From Gemmatimonadota bacterium (lineage in GTDB: Bacteria > Gemmatimonadota > Gemmatimonadetes > Gemmatimonadales > Gemmatimonadaceae), in the NCBI GenBank assembly GCA_003152485.1, contig PMAE01000060.1, positions 20,187 to 69,402 on the forward strand: 49,216 nucleotides of DNA. Reading direction: 5' to 3'. The notes below the pieces were generated by a model. The model worked only from the letters and a program-made list of their open reading frames with translations, was not told where the DNA came from and ran no database searches. Made by a program: the position numbers and the translations under genes. This document shows positions 1 through 7,650 of this stretch, piece by piece (position 1 is the first letter of the stretch; every line of letters starts with the position of its first letter).

Positions 1-14
1 GCGCCAGCGCACCC

Positions 15-1100
15 GTGCGCCTCCTCCACGTCGTCGGCGCTCGGCCGAACATCCCCAAGCTCGCGCCCGTGTATCGAGCCGCGGCGCTCCGCGGCGCGGC
101 GCAGACCGTGATCCATACCGGTCAGCATTACGACGACGTACTGTCCGCCGCATTCTTCCGCGATCTCGAGCTGCCGCTCCCGGACATCAACCTCGACGTG
201 GGCTCGCATTCGCACGCCGTGCAAACGGCGCGGATCCTCGAGCGGCTCGAGCCGATCATCATGGCCGAGCAGCCGGATTGGGTGGTGCTCTACGGCGACG
301 TCAATTCCACCCTTGCCGCATCGCTCGTCGCGGCGAAACTGGGGGTGCCGAGCGCGCACGTGGAGGCAGGGTTGCGGAGCGGGGACCGTGGCATGCCGGA
401 AGAGATCAATCGGATCATCGCCGACCGGTTGGCGTCGCTGCTCCTTACGCCGTCGCGGGACGCGGACGAGACACTCCGCCAGGAGGGGGAGTCGGCGGAG
501 AAAATCGTGTTTGTCGGCAACGTGATGATCGACAGCGTGTTGCACGCGTTGCCGCGGGCTCGGGTACTCGAGCCGCGATGGGTGCGGTCGGATCGGCCGG
601 TCGTGGTGACGCTCCATCGGCCGTCCAACGTGGACGACCCGCATCGGTTAGCGGCGTTAGCCGAGGCGCTGGTGGCGGTGGCGGCGGACCATCAGGTCGT
701 GTTCCCGGCGCATCCACGGACCCAGGAGCGGCTGCGTGCGGGCAAGATCCCACTGCCGGGCGTGACGGTGATCGGCCCATTGGGTTATCTGGAGATGCTG
801 GCGCTGGTGGATGCCGCGCATGCGGTGATCACCGACTCGGGCGGGCTGCAGGAAGAGACCACGGTATTGGGCGTCCCGTGCTTCACCGTGCGGACGACGA
901 CGGAGCGGCCGGTGACGGTGCGTGAGGGGACTAACGTGATGGTCCGGTCGCCGTCGGAGATCCCGTCCGGTGTCCGCGCCGCGCGCCGGCGGTCCAACCC
1001 TGTGCGTCCAGAGGGATGGGACGGTCGAGCGGGGGAGCGGGTAGTCGACGCGCTCATCGAGCGTAGGGTGAGTCTTCCTGTGGCCGCCGGCTCCGGATGA
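15..1100 (+). CDS. wecB: Non-hydrolysing UDP-N-acetylglucosamine 2-epimerase
   Basis: This cytosolic enzyme interconverts UDP-GlcNAc and UDP-ManNAc, supplying ManNAc-type sugars for surface polysaccharide. The 361-residue length fits the family. Visible family motifs in order are GARPN near the N-terminus, HTGQHYD, GDVNSTLA, HVEAGLRS followed by MPEEINR (the catalytic Asp/Glu/His region), GNVMIDS, the HRPSN loop, and TDSGGLQEE with TERP, which bind the UDP and sugar in known structures. The start is a GTG fourteen bases from the window edge, so an earlier start cannot be excluded, but the protein begins as the family usually does. No polysaccharide genes are visible next to it on the right; its partners, if any, lie upstream outside the window. 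Confidence 0.93.
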   Translation: MRLLHVVGARPNIPKLAPVYRAAALRGAAQTVIHTGQHYDDVLSAAFFRDLELPLPDINLDVGSHSHAVQTARILERLEPIIMAEQPDWVVLYGDVNSTLAASLVAAKLGVPSAHVEAGLRSGDRGMPEEINRIIADRLASLLLTPSRDADETLRQEGESAEKIVFVGNVMIDSVLHALPRARVLEPRWVRSDRPVVVTLHRPSNVDDPHRLAALAEALVAVAADHQVVFPAHPRTQERLRAGKIPLPGVTVIGPLGYLEMLALVDAAHAVITDSGGLQEETTVLGVPCFTVRTTTERPVTVREGTNVMVRSPSEIPSGVRAARRRSNPVRPEGWDGRAGERVVDALIERRVSLPVAAGSG

Positions 1101-1121
1101 CGTTTCACCGAGTCGCGGCCG

Positions 1122-1238
1122 TCACGGTGCCTGCCGTGCTGCCTCAGCCCGTGCGTGCTCCGCGAACTCGTTCAAGCTCTGATCCGCCGCTGCCGCGCGG
1201 GCGATGAGCTTCGCGTGGAATTCGGGGTTTTCGGACTG
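1122..1238 (-). pseudogene. Possible HicB/Arc-like antitoxin remnant (C-terminal end)
   Basis: On the minus strand a 38-codon open stretch ends in TGA and reads like the C-terminal part of a ribbon-helix-helix antitoxin: PEFHAKLIARA, then a loop with QSLNEF, then an Ala/Arg-rich helix. HicB-type antitoxins carry the same pattern of a Pro-x-x-His strand and a 'SLN' turn. An in-frame TGA lies directly upstream and no start codon or toxin partner is visible, so if this is coding it is a remnant. The match rests on pattern only, over a short length. Confidence 0.3.
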
Positions 1239-1289
1239 TGGTCAGCTGTGTGGCTCACCCACCCCGCGCACTCCCCCACGCGACCGCGC

Positions 1290-1559
1290 CTACCGGCTCA
1301 CCCGGTCCGCGTCGGTCGCGCGCTTCGCGTTGTATCGCGTGGTCGCTTTATGCGCCCAGATGATGCCGATGATCCACGTGAAGAAGAGGCCGACGCCGTA
1401 GGTGGGAACCACGACGATCAGACTGAGCACGAGCATCACCACGCCGCCGGACACCGTGGCGTAGAGTAAGCCGAACGGTCCAAAGAGAATTGCCAAGATC
1501 ATCGCGACGCCAACATTTTTGCGGGCGTTGACGACGACGGGACGGGGCGGGTCAGTCAT
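1290..1559 (-). CDS. Small multi-span membrane protein
   Basis: An 89-residue protein of unknown function. A short polar N-terminus with an NARKN stretch is followed by a hydrophobic segment (about residues 16-38), then a long hydrophobic stretch (about 40-70) that could make two more spans, and a basic C-terminus rich in Arg and Lys. The Gly-Pro-Phe-Gly turn resembles small TM2-like inner-membrane proteins, but I do not assign a family. The ATG is preceded by GGGAG about nine bases upstream. It lies outside the left end of the tRNA-Val island. The 140 bases between it and the island repeat hold nothing firm; a short open stretch on the minus strand ending near 1573 may be the tail of another lost gene. 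Confidence 0.6.
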   Translation of the reverse strand: MTDPPRPVVVNARKNVGVAMILAILFGPFGLLYATVSGGVVMLVLSLIVVVPTYGVGLFFTWIIGIIWAHKATTRYNAKRATDADRVSR

Positions 1560-1708
1560 ACCGACGAGCTCCCTACGGCCGCGTCAGCACGACCGGACTG
1601 CAAACGAGGCCGAACGACGTGTCGGTCATCTCGATGTTCACCCGCGACGGCGCGGTGGTCGCGCCCGAGCAGCAGACGGGTGGCCGTTTGGCGTGCGATC
1701 CAGTGCCA

Positions 1709-1771
1709 TTCAATCACTTACTTCGAGTGGTCGCGCAGGGACTCGAACCCCGGACCTCTGGTATGTGAGAC
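1709..1771. repeat. 63-bp direct repeat: distal tRNA-Val attachment-site copy
   Basis: This stretch is identical, base for base, to 9820-9882. It contains the 3' part of the minus-strand tRNA-Val(CAC) gene from the discriminator base (1728) to the anticodon loop (1771), plus about 19 bases of downstream flank. Beyond 1771 the match to the tRNA is lost, so this is not a second tRNA gene. The shared ACGGGTGGCCG eleven-mer further left (about 1676-1686, matching 9787-9797) shows that some of the tRNA's downstream terminator was also carried along. The arrangement is that of the far attachment site of an element inserted into a tRNA 3' end. Confidence 0.85.
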
Positions 1772-1938
1772 AACGCCGACCGTTTTGAGCCTGTTTTGCT
1801 CGGTTGCACTGAGTATGACTAACCGACAGTCCTGACGCCACTTGCCCCCTCCTAAGTCGCAACGTGTTCTAACGCGTTTGATTGCGTCTCGGCGGGAAGT
1901 GGGCGCAAAAGGGGTGCAGGGGCGCAGCCAAGGCGGTA

Positions 1939-2565
1939 CTAGATCCGGTGCACGACGCACTCGTCGTCGTCGCTCGACACGACCTCGAACCCGAAGGGTT
2001 TGAGCGCCTCCGCCTGGCCGTGTGGGAGTCGGAGTGTGAGCGACCCGCGAGCGAGGAGCGCCGTCAGGCGACGGTGGCATTCCGCGCCCCTCGTCCCCGA
2101 CCTCGCGAGGCGCTCGATATGGCCTCGCTCCTCCGCGTTCGGCGTCCGAGCCGGGAACGGGTCATAGGAGATGGCGATGTCCGCCTCATCGCCCCAGTCG
2201 CTCGGGCGACAGAGCGCTGCATTCCAGTCGGCCGGGTCGCCCTCCCTCGGAAACGCGAGGGCGCGGTCGAGGAGGTCGATGGCCTCGTCACGCGCGCTCG
2301 TGAGGCGCGCACCCATGGCGCGATCGTTGGTGTGCTCGACGAGCCCGAACCAGTAGAGGCCGTAGGTTGCCTCGATGAGCCCGCGCACCGTCTCGAGCGG
2401 TGGTTCGGCCTGCGGATCGCGCAGGTAGTCAGAGATGCGCTGCGGCGGGACGCCGCTCTCGCGCGCAAGCCGGGCCGCTGAGCCCCATGAGCGGACGAGC
2501 AGCTCTATCCACGCGTGAAACGCACGCGGGTCCTTCGTCCGGAAGCGCTGCCTGGGTCGCCGCAT
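1939..2565 (-). CDS. Helix-turn-helix protein of unknown function
   Basis: A protein of about 208 residues if it starts at the ATG at 2565, which I prefer because the following sequence (MRRPRQRF) is basic and plausible; an earlier start at 2637 would add 24 residues of poor composition. Near residues 30-52 there is a helix-turn-helix-like stretch, AARLARESGVPPQRISDYL, resembling XRE/Cro repressor DNA-recognition helices, followed by PLETVRGLIEA as in that fold. The rest is acidic and mixed, with no recognised domain. It is inside the tRNA-Val island, close to its left end, where element regulators often sit. Function is not known; DNA binding is inferred from the motif only. Confidence 0.55.
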   Translation of the reverse strand: MRRPRQRFRTKDPRAFHAWIELLVRSWGSAARLARESGVPPQRISDYLRDPQAEPPLETVRGLIEATYGLYWFGLVEHTNDRAMGARLTSARDEAIDLLDRALAFPREGDPADWNAALCRPSDWGDEADIAISYDPFPARTPNAEERGHIERLARSGTRGAECHRRLTALLARGSLTLRLPHGQAEALKPFGFEVVSSDDDECVVHRI

Positions 2566-2664
2566 CCCTCGCCCTGACGACACGCACGCCCCCGCGGAAA
2601 TGCCGAAGCAAAGTCGGACACCTCCCCCGTTGCCCATTTAGGCAGTTGCTCTTCCCCCTATCCG

Positions 2665-4806
2665 TCATCCCCCTATCCCCAGATCCACCTTCACATATAT
2701 CGCACGCAATGCGCCCGGCTCGTAGTACTCGCCTTGAGTTGCATTGAGTACGACCGAGGGGACGTAGTGACGGTCGAGGAGGTTCGTGATGCCGACGGCG
2801 GCCGATGCCCACGGTGCTCCAAAGAGCGCAGAACCCCCGGCGCGAATGTTGAGTAATCCGTAGCTCGGCGCGCGCGGAGCGGCATTGGCGTCATCGGCGA
2901 ACATCGCGCTCTGGGCGGCCCCTTCGAGCGTCGCGAACAATCGGTTGACCCGGTAGGTCGCCGAGCCTTGGAGGTCATGCATCGGAATCCCCGGGATCCA
3001 GTGCCCGGCGTAGCTCGCGCTGTTGACCGTGTACGATGCAAACTTGAAATGCGAGTAGCTGTAGGAGAGGCCGAGGTCGAGTGGTCCCACCGTGCTCCCG
3101 AGCGATGCCTCGAGTCCCTGCCGGTTCGTCCGACCCGCGTTCCGGTAATACACGCGGGTGCTCTGGCCGGGCACCTCATAGGGCACCAGTTCGTCGCGCA
3201 CAAAGGTATCAAACGCCGCCGCATCATACCGGATACGCGTCCATAGGTACCCCTTGACGCCCGCTTCGTAGGTCGTCGCGTATTCGGGTGAGAGGGCGGG
3301 GTTGATGCCGGGAGTGCCATCGGGTTTGGTGCCCAGCTCCGTCGTGGTCGGGGTCTCGAAGGCCGACGCCACGTTGGCGTAGACCGACTGGAACGTGCTG
3401 AGCTTGACGACGACGCCGCCAGTAGGGCTCACCGCGTGCAAGTCGCGTATACCCGACGCGTTCGGCGAGGTCGGCGTGATCGGAAGCTCATCGTGCACGG
3501 CGAAGTTCACGTCGTCGTCGCGAAGGCCGCCGCTCACGTGGACCCGGCCGAGATCGAGCTCGTCACTGAGGTAGGGCCCGAGACTCCAGATGACTTCGCG
3601 CTGATTGATCGTCGCTACGCCGCGGTCCACACCGGTCACCGGGCAGCGAGCCGTAGGCGCGACGAGTCCGTTGCAATTCGCGTAGTTCTGCCGACTGTCG
3701 TCCTGGCGCTGGTAATCGACGCCGGCGTTGACGCGATCCATGAGCCTCCCGATCGGAACTGGGAGCGTTGCACGCACGCTCCCGCCCCCGGACGCGGTGG
3801 CGACGGCCACGGTCGCATAGGACAGCGGGTTCTCGAGCCGGCGGCCGAGCCCGTACAGCTCCCCGGTGATCGTCCCGCCTTGCGAACCGAGCGGGTGCGT
3901 GGCATCGAGGCCGACCTGCAGATGATCGACCGCCTTCCGGGCGCGCTTGCTGATGTCGATCGGTGCCGCCGAGTCAATATTGGCTCGATACTGGGCGACC
4001 GTGAGCGCGCCGGGATTGTCGGCCGTCGGTTCGTCGAGGCCAAGGACGACGAGCCCGAGTCGCGTCGCGCCGAGGTCGAGAGTGGATCGCGCGGAGTAGT
4101 TCGTCACCTGCTGGGCCGAGTACTGGCGATACCCGGTGAGTCCCGTGTGGGCAATGTCGGCGCGGTAGGTCGCGCCCGCCGTCGTGCCGGCGACAGTCCC
4201 CACCCAGCGTTCCAAGCCAGCGCTGCCCGTGACGCTCTCGACGCTGGCTTGCGCTGGCACGTCGGGCGCCGGGAGGGAGTGGAAGGCGATCACGCCGCCC
4301 GCGCCATTGCCGTACAGAGCCGATGCCGTGCCTCGGATCACCTCGACCGTTCCGATGTCTTGCATGTCGAGATAATCGACCGGCGTCTGGCCATCAGGCG
4401 CCGTGAGCGGCATATCATCGTACAGGAGTCGCACATCACGCACGCCGAATGCAGAGCGGGACCCAAAGCCCCGCACGGCAATCCGCGGATCTTCGGACGG
4501 ATTAAAGCGGTTCTCGACGGTTACTCCCGGCAGGAGCAACAGGGTCTCGTCGAGTCGCGTATGCGATTGCGCCGGCCGCGTCGTGTCGGGGTGGGCGACC
4601 GAGATCGCGTACGGCAGATCGATAGGCGGCCGAGGCACGTCGCGGCTGACCGTGACGCGGACTGGACTGAGGACCGCGGGCGGGCGGGGCGAGCGTCCAT
4701 GCGTCGTGTCGCGAGTCACGGTGTCGCCCGTCGCCCGCGTGCTGTCCTGTGCCGGCGCGCGTCCCGCTACGACTAGACTAGCAGTGAGACAGAGCCAAGT
4801 GCGCAT
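2665..4806 (-). CDS. TonB-dependent outer membrane receptor
   Basis: A 713-residue outer-membrane receptor that would import a bound ligand, such as a siderophore, cobalamin or other large nutrient, using TonB energy. The N-terminus is a Sec signal peptide (MRTWLCLTASLVVAGRAPAQ). The plug domain follows at about residues 60-185, with PGVTVENRFN, the plug signature IAVRGFGSRSAFGVRDVRLL, and VEVIRGTASALYGNGAGGVI. The rest is a typical beta-barrel rich in Tyr, Gly and alternating hydrophobics, with the late LLDRHY motif near the end. The extreme C-terminus ends in Gly-Gly rather than the usual aromatic residue, which is odd. The substrate cannot be read from the sequence. It sits in the island directly downstream of a broken ferrochelatase stub on the same strand; the stub may be coincidental. 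Confidence 0.9.
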   Translation of the reverse strand: MRTWLCLTASLVVAGRAPAQDSTRATGDTVTRDTTHGRSPRPPAVLSPVRVTVSRDVPRPPIDLPYAISVAHPDTTRPAQSHTRLDETLLLLPGVTVENRFNPSEDPRIAVRGFGSRSAFGVRDVRLLYDDMPLTAPDGQTPVDYLDMQDIGTVEVIRGTASALYGNGAGGVIAFHSLPAPDVPAQASVESVTGSAGLERWVGTVAGTTAGATYRADIAHTGLTGYRQYSAQQVTNYSARSTLDLGATRLGLVVLGLDEPTADNPGALTVAQYRANIDSAAPIDISKRARKAVDHLQVGLDATHPLGSQGGTITGELYGLGRRLENPLSYATVAVATASGGGSVRATLPVPIGRLMDRVNAGVDYQRQDDSRQNYANCNGLVAPTARCPVTGVDRGVATINQREVIWSLGPYLSDELDLGRVHVSGGLRDDDVNFAVHDELPITPTSPNASGIRDLHAVSPTGGVVVKLSTFQSVYANVASAFETPTTTELGTKPDGTPGINPALSPEYATTYEAGVKGYLWTRIRYDAAAFDTFVRDELVPYEVPGQSTRVYYRNAGRTNRQGLEASLGSTVGPLDLGLSYSYSHFKFASYTVNSASYAGHWIPGIPMHDLQGSATYRVNRLFATLEGAAQSAMFADDANAAPRAPSYGLLNIRAGGSALFGAPWASAAVGITNLLDRHYVPSVVLNATQGEYYEPGALRAIYVKVDLGIGG

Positions 4807-4895
4807 GTGATGGCCAGAAGGTCAGTAGCCCGAGGCCCTACTGAGAAACCTACTAACCGGTTCGCGCTGCTGGTAACAGGCGACGCCAACGCTCA

Positions 4896-5138
4896 CTACC
4901 CGTGGACGTGATCGCATTGAGCGCGATCGAGACTGCGCATGCGCCGCGTCACGTCGAGTGCAGCGACGCGCGCTGGCCGGCGGCGCAGGACCATCGTCCG
5001 CAGGATCGGCCGCCAGAGCCAGGCCGGTAGATCGACGACTGATGGGTCGCTCAGGGACTCCTCGAGGAATTCGCGCACCGCCTCGGGCGTGGGCGCGGTG
5101 GGAGTGCCGAGGTTGACGAGCAAGAGATGCGGCGTCAT
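4896..5138 (-). pseudogene. hemH: Ferrochelatase N-terminal remnant
   Basis: From the ATG at 5138 the first 54 or so residues match the start of ferrochelatase: HLLLVNLGTPTAPTPEAVREF, then LSDPSVVDLPAWLWRPIL and RRRPARVAA. After that point the similarity ends and the frame runs to a stop at codon 81. Real ferrochelatases are about 320 residues, and the catalytic His and Glu are far downstream of the break, so this stub cannot insert iron into protoporphyrin. It retains the start codon and only the first strand-loop region. It lies 90 bases upstream of the TonB receptor on the same strand. A working hemH presumably exists elsewhere in the genome. Confidence 0.75.
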
Positions 5139-5192
5139 GGGCGGAAGATACCGGGGTGGACGAGCGGTGGGGGATGCACCACACTTCCGCGC

Positions 5193-5273
5193 ATGGATCC
5201 CACGCTCTTCGCGCCGTGCATCTGGCTGGTTGCATTCCTCATCTTCCTGCTCAACGTGCCCTTTGGCTGTTAG
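5193..5273 (+). pseudogene. Short hydrophobic ORF, probable N-terminal stub of a membrane protein
   Basis: A 26-codon reading frame starting ATG with one hydrophobic segment (IWLVAFLIFLLNVPFG) and ending directly after the PFG turn. It looks like the first membrane span of a small integral membrane protein cut short, in the same way as the neighbouring ferrochelatase and BON stubs. It overlaps the end of the BON stub on the other strand by four bases. It could alternatively be a genuine 26-residue membrane peptide; the sequence alone cannot decide. Confidence 0.35.
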
Positions 5274-5386
5274 CGCGAGGGGCTGCGGAAGCTCTCCGCG
5301 TGGTGATTGGTCGCCATCCACGCGCCGATCGCGTCCCAGCGCAGGTCCGCTAACACGTCTTGCTGAACTACGACATCGGTACGCAT
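5270..5386 (-). pseudogene. BON-domain protein N-terminal remnant
   Basis: A strong ribosome-binding site (GGGGAGGAGG) precedes the ATG at 5386. The first 18 residues, MRTDVVVQQDVLADLRWD, match the typical start of small BON-domain (OsmY-like) periplasmic or cytoplasmic stress proteins, which open with MKTDxQLQxDVxxEL-W-(D/E). After Trp-Asp the similarity stops and the frame ends at codon 39. The two BON repeats of about 60 residues are missing, so the product is presumably non-functional. The intact translation start suggests recent loss. Confidence 0.6.
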
Positions 5387-5461
5387 AGTCGGTTCCTCCT
5401 CCCCGCGTGATTCCGATTCCGGATGGCGTGTACACGGGGGTCCTCGCCTATCTGACGCGCG

Positions 5462-6940
5462 TCAGGAGACGCGCCGTTCACAGATCTGTCGAAAATGGTA
5501 GCCGTAGATCGCGAGGGAGACGGCCCTTGGGAAGAGCCGGGGACGGCGGACCAGGGTCCAGGCGAGCAGCCGCCAATACTGCGCGCGCTCACGTCCCACG
5601 ATGCCCAAGCGCGCAATGGACCGCACGAACGCCATCACGCGCTGCCTATCGAGCCGCAGTGTCACCGCCGGCACCCGGTACTCCCGCAGAAATGTTCGGA
5701 CGCGCGCGTAGTACTGCCGCGGCTCATACAAATAGCGCACGAGCGCCCGATACTCTTCACGCAACCGCTCGAGTCCCATGATTGGTATGATGTTCGTCGT
5801 GCCATCCACGTTGTCACCGGTCATCGCACCCAACAACCGGCCCTCCCGTTGCATCCGATCAAAGAGTCGCGTGCCGGCCGGAGCTTGGAGCATGCCCACC
5901 ATCGCAGTCGCGATCCCGCTCCGTTGAATAAAATCGGCCAACCGCTCGAGCGACATCGGCGTATCGGTGTCGAATCCCACGATGAACCCCGCATTGACCT
6001 CGATCCCCGCTCGCTGGATCCGTCGCACATCGGCTGCCAGGTCCCGCCGCAAATTCTGCTTCTTGTTGCAGCCGGCGAGCGCTTCTTCGTCTGGCGTCTC
6101 GATACCGATGAACACCGTGTCGAAGCCCGCCCGGCCCATCATGTCGAGCAGCTCGGGATCGTCCGCTAGGTTCATCGACACCTGGCTGTTGAACGGGACG
6201 TGCATCTTGTCGCGCTGCCATTCGATGAGCGCAGGCAACAGCTCGGTCTTGAGATACCGCTTGTTTCCTATGAGGTTGTCATCGACGAAGGAGACCTGGC
6301 CGCGCCATCCTAAACTGTACAGCCCGTCCAGCTCGGCGACGATCTGGGCGGCAGTCTTGGTGCGCGGACGGTGCCCGAAAAGCGCTGTGACGTTGCAGAA
6401 TTCGCAATCGTAGGGGCACCCCCGACAGAACTGCACGGACATCGCGGCGTATTGGCGAAGATCCAGCAGTTCCCAGCGTGGAACCGGCGATTCGTGAAGA
6501 TCAGGATATTTGGAGGCACGGTAGATTCGCTGTGGGCAGCCGTCGCGAAGATCGTCCAGGAACAGCGGGAGTGTGATCTCCGCTTCGTCGAGGACGAAAT
6601 GGTCGACATCACCGAAATCGGCGTGCTCCATCGTGAAGAGCGGCCCTCCGGCCACGATCGGGAGCCCCGCCGCCTTACAGCGCGCGATGGTGGCGTGCGC
6701 CGATGCGCGCTGCACAATCATGCCACCGATCAGGGCACAGTCCGCCCACGCCAGGTCGGCGTCCGTCAGGGCCGTGACGTTGAGATCGACGAGGCGCTTC
6801 CCCCACTCCGGGGGCAACAACGCCGCCACGGTAAGCAGTCCGAGCGGCGGCTGCGCCGCACGTCGCCGGACGAACGGCAGAGCGTGTGTGAAGCTCCAGA
6901 ATGTCTCTGGACACTCGGGAAACAGGAGAAGAACATTCAT
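5462..6940 (-). CDS. B12-binding radical SAM protein (HpnP-like, DUF4070 type)
   Basis: A 492-residue class B radical SAM enzyme. Residues about 1-150 form the cobalamin-binding-like domain (PPLGLLTVAALLP, a VDLNV strand, AGGPLF). The radical SAM cluster motif CPYDCEFC (C-x3-C-x2-C) is near residue 174, followed by SFVDDNLIGNKR, FIGIETP and GFIVGFD, all typical of this family. The C-terminal 130 residues with YYxRVRTFLREY match the DUF4070 region. Hopanoid C-2 methylase HpnP belongs to this broad family, but many members have other or unknown substrates and no hopanoid genes are nearby, so I do not assign a substrate. It would use S-adenosylmethionine, a 4Fe-4S cluster and cobalamin in the cytosol. 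It lies alone inside the tRNA-Val island and overlaps a possible leader ORF by four bases. Confidence 0.88.
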   Translation of the reverse strand: MNVLLLFPECPETFWSFTHALPFVRRRAAQPPLGLLTVAALLPPEWGKRLVDLNVTALTDADLAWADCALIGGMIVQRASAHATIARCKAAGLPIVAGGPLFTMEHADFGDVDHFVLDEAEITLPLFLDDLRDGCPQRIYRASKYPDLHESPVPRWELLDLRQYAAMSVQFCRGCPYDCEFCNVTALFGHRPRTKTAAQIVAELDGLYSLGWRGQVSFVDDNLIGNKRYLKTELLPALIEWQRDKMHVPFNSQVSMNLADDPELLDMMGRAGFDTVFIGIETPDEEALAGCNKKQNLRRDLAADVRRIQRAGIEVNAGFIVGFDTDTPMSLERLADFIQRSGIATAMVGMLQAPAGTRLFDRMQREGRLLGAMTGDNVDGTTNIIPIMGLERLREEYRALVRYLYEPRQYYARVRTFLREYRVPAVTLRLDRQRVMAFVRSIARLGIVGRERAQYWRLLAWTLVRRPRLFPRAVSLAIYGYHFRQICERRVS

Positions 6941-7056
6941 TCGTGTCGGGCGCCGCCCAGGCCCGGTCTCATGGCTGAAGCCCGCGCACCGAGTGACGGG
7001 CGTCGGTCAACAGATCGCCGGGAATCGCCGACCCAATGTCGGTATCCCGCTGTCAT
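6937..7056 (-). CDS. Possible short leader ORF coupled to the radical SAM gene
   Basis: A 39-codon frame begins at an ATG preceded by a good Shine-Dalgarno (GGGAGG, five bases upstream) and ends in ATGA overlap with the start of the radical SAM gene. That geometry is typical of translational coupling. The peptide is Arg-rich, has no recognisable domain, and its composition is no better than that of a chance frame in this DNA. The alternative is that it is only the untranslated leader. Confidence 0.3.
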   Translation of the reverse strand: MTAGYRHWVGDSRRSVDRRPSLGARASAMRPGLGGARHE

Positions 7057-7650
7057 GGCGCCTCCCTGACGCGAGGTCGCGAGCCGATCCGCCAGACTCC
7101 TGTAGCATGTCCGCCCTGGAGCCGGTCGGCTGTCGGGGACGAGACGACTACTTGTAGGGGATTAGCCCACGCCGCCCCTTTAGGGTCGCGGCCGAATAGG
7201 CGACTCGGTCGTTGTCGCCAGCCGCGAAGGACGAGCTCGGCCTGCCCACCCTTCGCACGCCAGCTACGTTCTCGGCGCGGCGCAGCGGTGTTTCCCGGCG
7301 GGTACTGCAACTCGCCCACCTAGCGTTCAGTCTCGAGCAGCTACCACCACTCGCCCGGCCCCACCATCGCAAGCGGTTTTGTTTCGACGACGACGGCGCG
7401 CTCCGCTGGGCAAGAGTGAACACCGACGTGCGCGATGGGCCGCTGACGCCCCGGGAAGAGGCTGCGCACTCTAGCTCGCCCTCAAGTCCGCCTAGAACTC
7501 CTAGGGTGCGGCGTTGCCGGGCCCTTTGCTCTCCCCAGACTACGCGGTGAACCCGATCGACTAAGCGGCGCCGCGTTGCCGCCGCGGGGGCGGGGAAATG
7601 AACGGGGCCTCATCGACGGAGGTCCGGGCTCCAGCAATGTCCTCCCGAAG
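7057..7650. other. About 600 bases without a recognisable gene
   Basis: This stretch lies between the start of the radical SAM transcript and the lower-GC membrane protein. Open frames exist on both strands, but none has a convincing start, ribosome site or protein pattern. The sequence is high in GC up to about 7640 and then drops sharply, so the right edge is probably the boundary of a transferred segment. I see no terminator, repeat or RNA gene here. Confidence 0.5.

Noticed and set aside
1728..1771. A second tRNA-Val gene
   Set aside because: Only the 3' half matches; the D arm, 5' acceptor and anticodon stem partner are missing, so it is an attachment-site copy.
3436..4776. A 446-codon open frame antisense to the TonB receptor
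   Set aside because: No recognisable motifs, Arg/Asp/Ala/Val-rich composition typical of a shadow frame in high-GC DNA, and the opposite strand clearly encodes the receptor with a signal peptide and plug.
7576..7650. Longer start (TTG at 7576) for the GT-C-like protein
   Set aside because: The extra 25 residues are Gly/Arg-rich, high in GC unlike the rest of the gene, and the ATG at 7651 coincides with the composition change.
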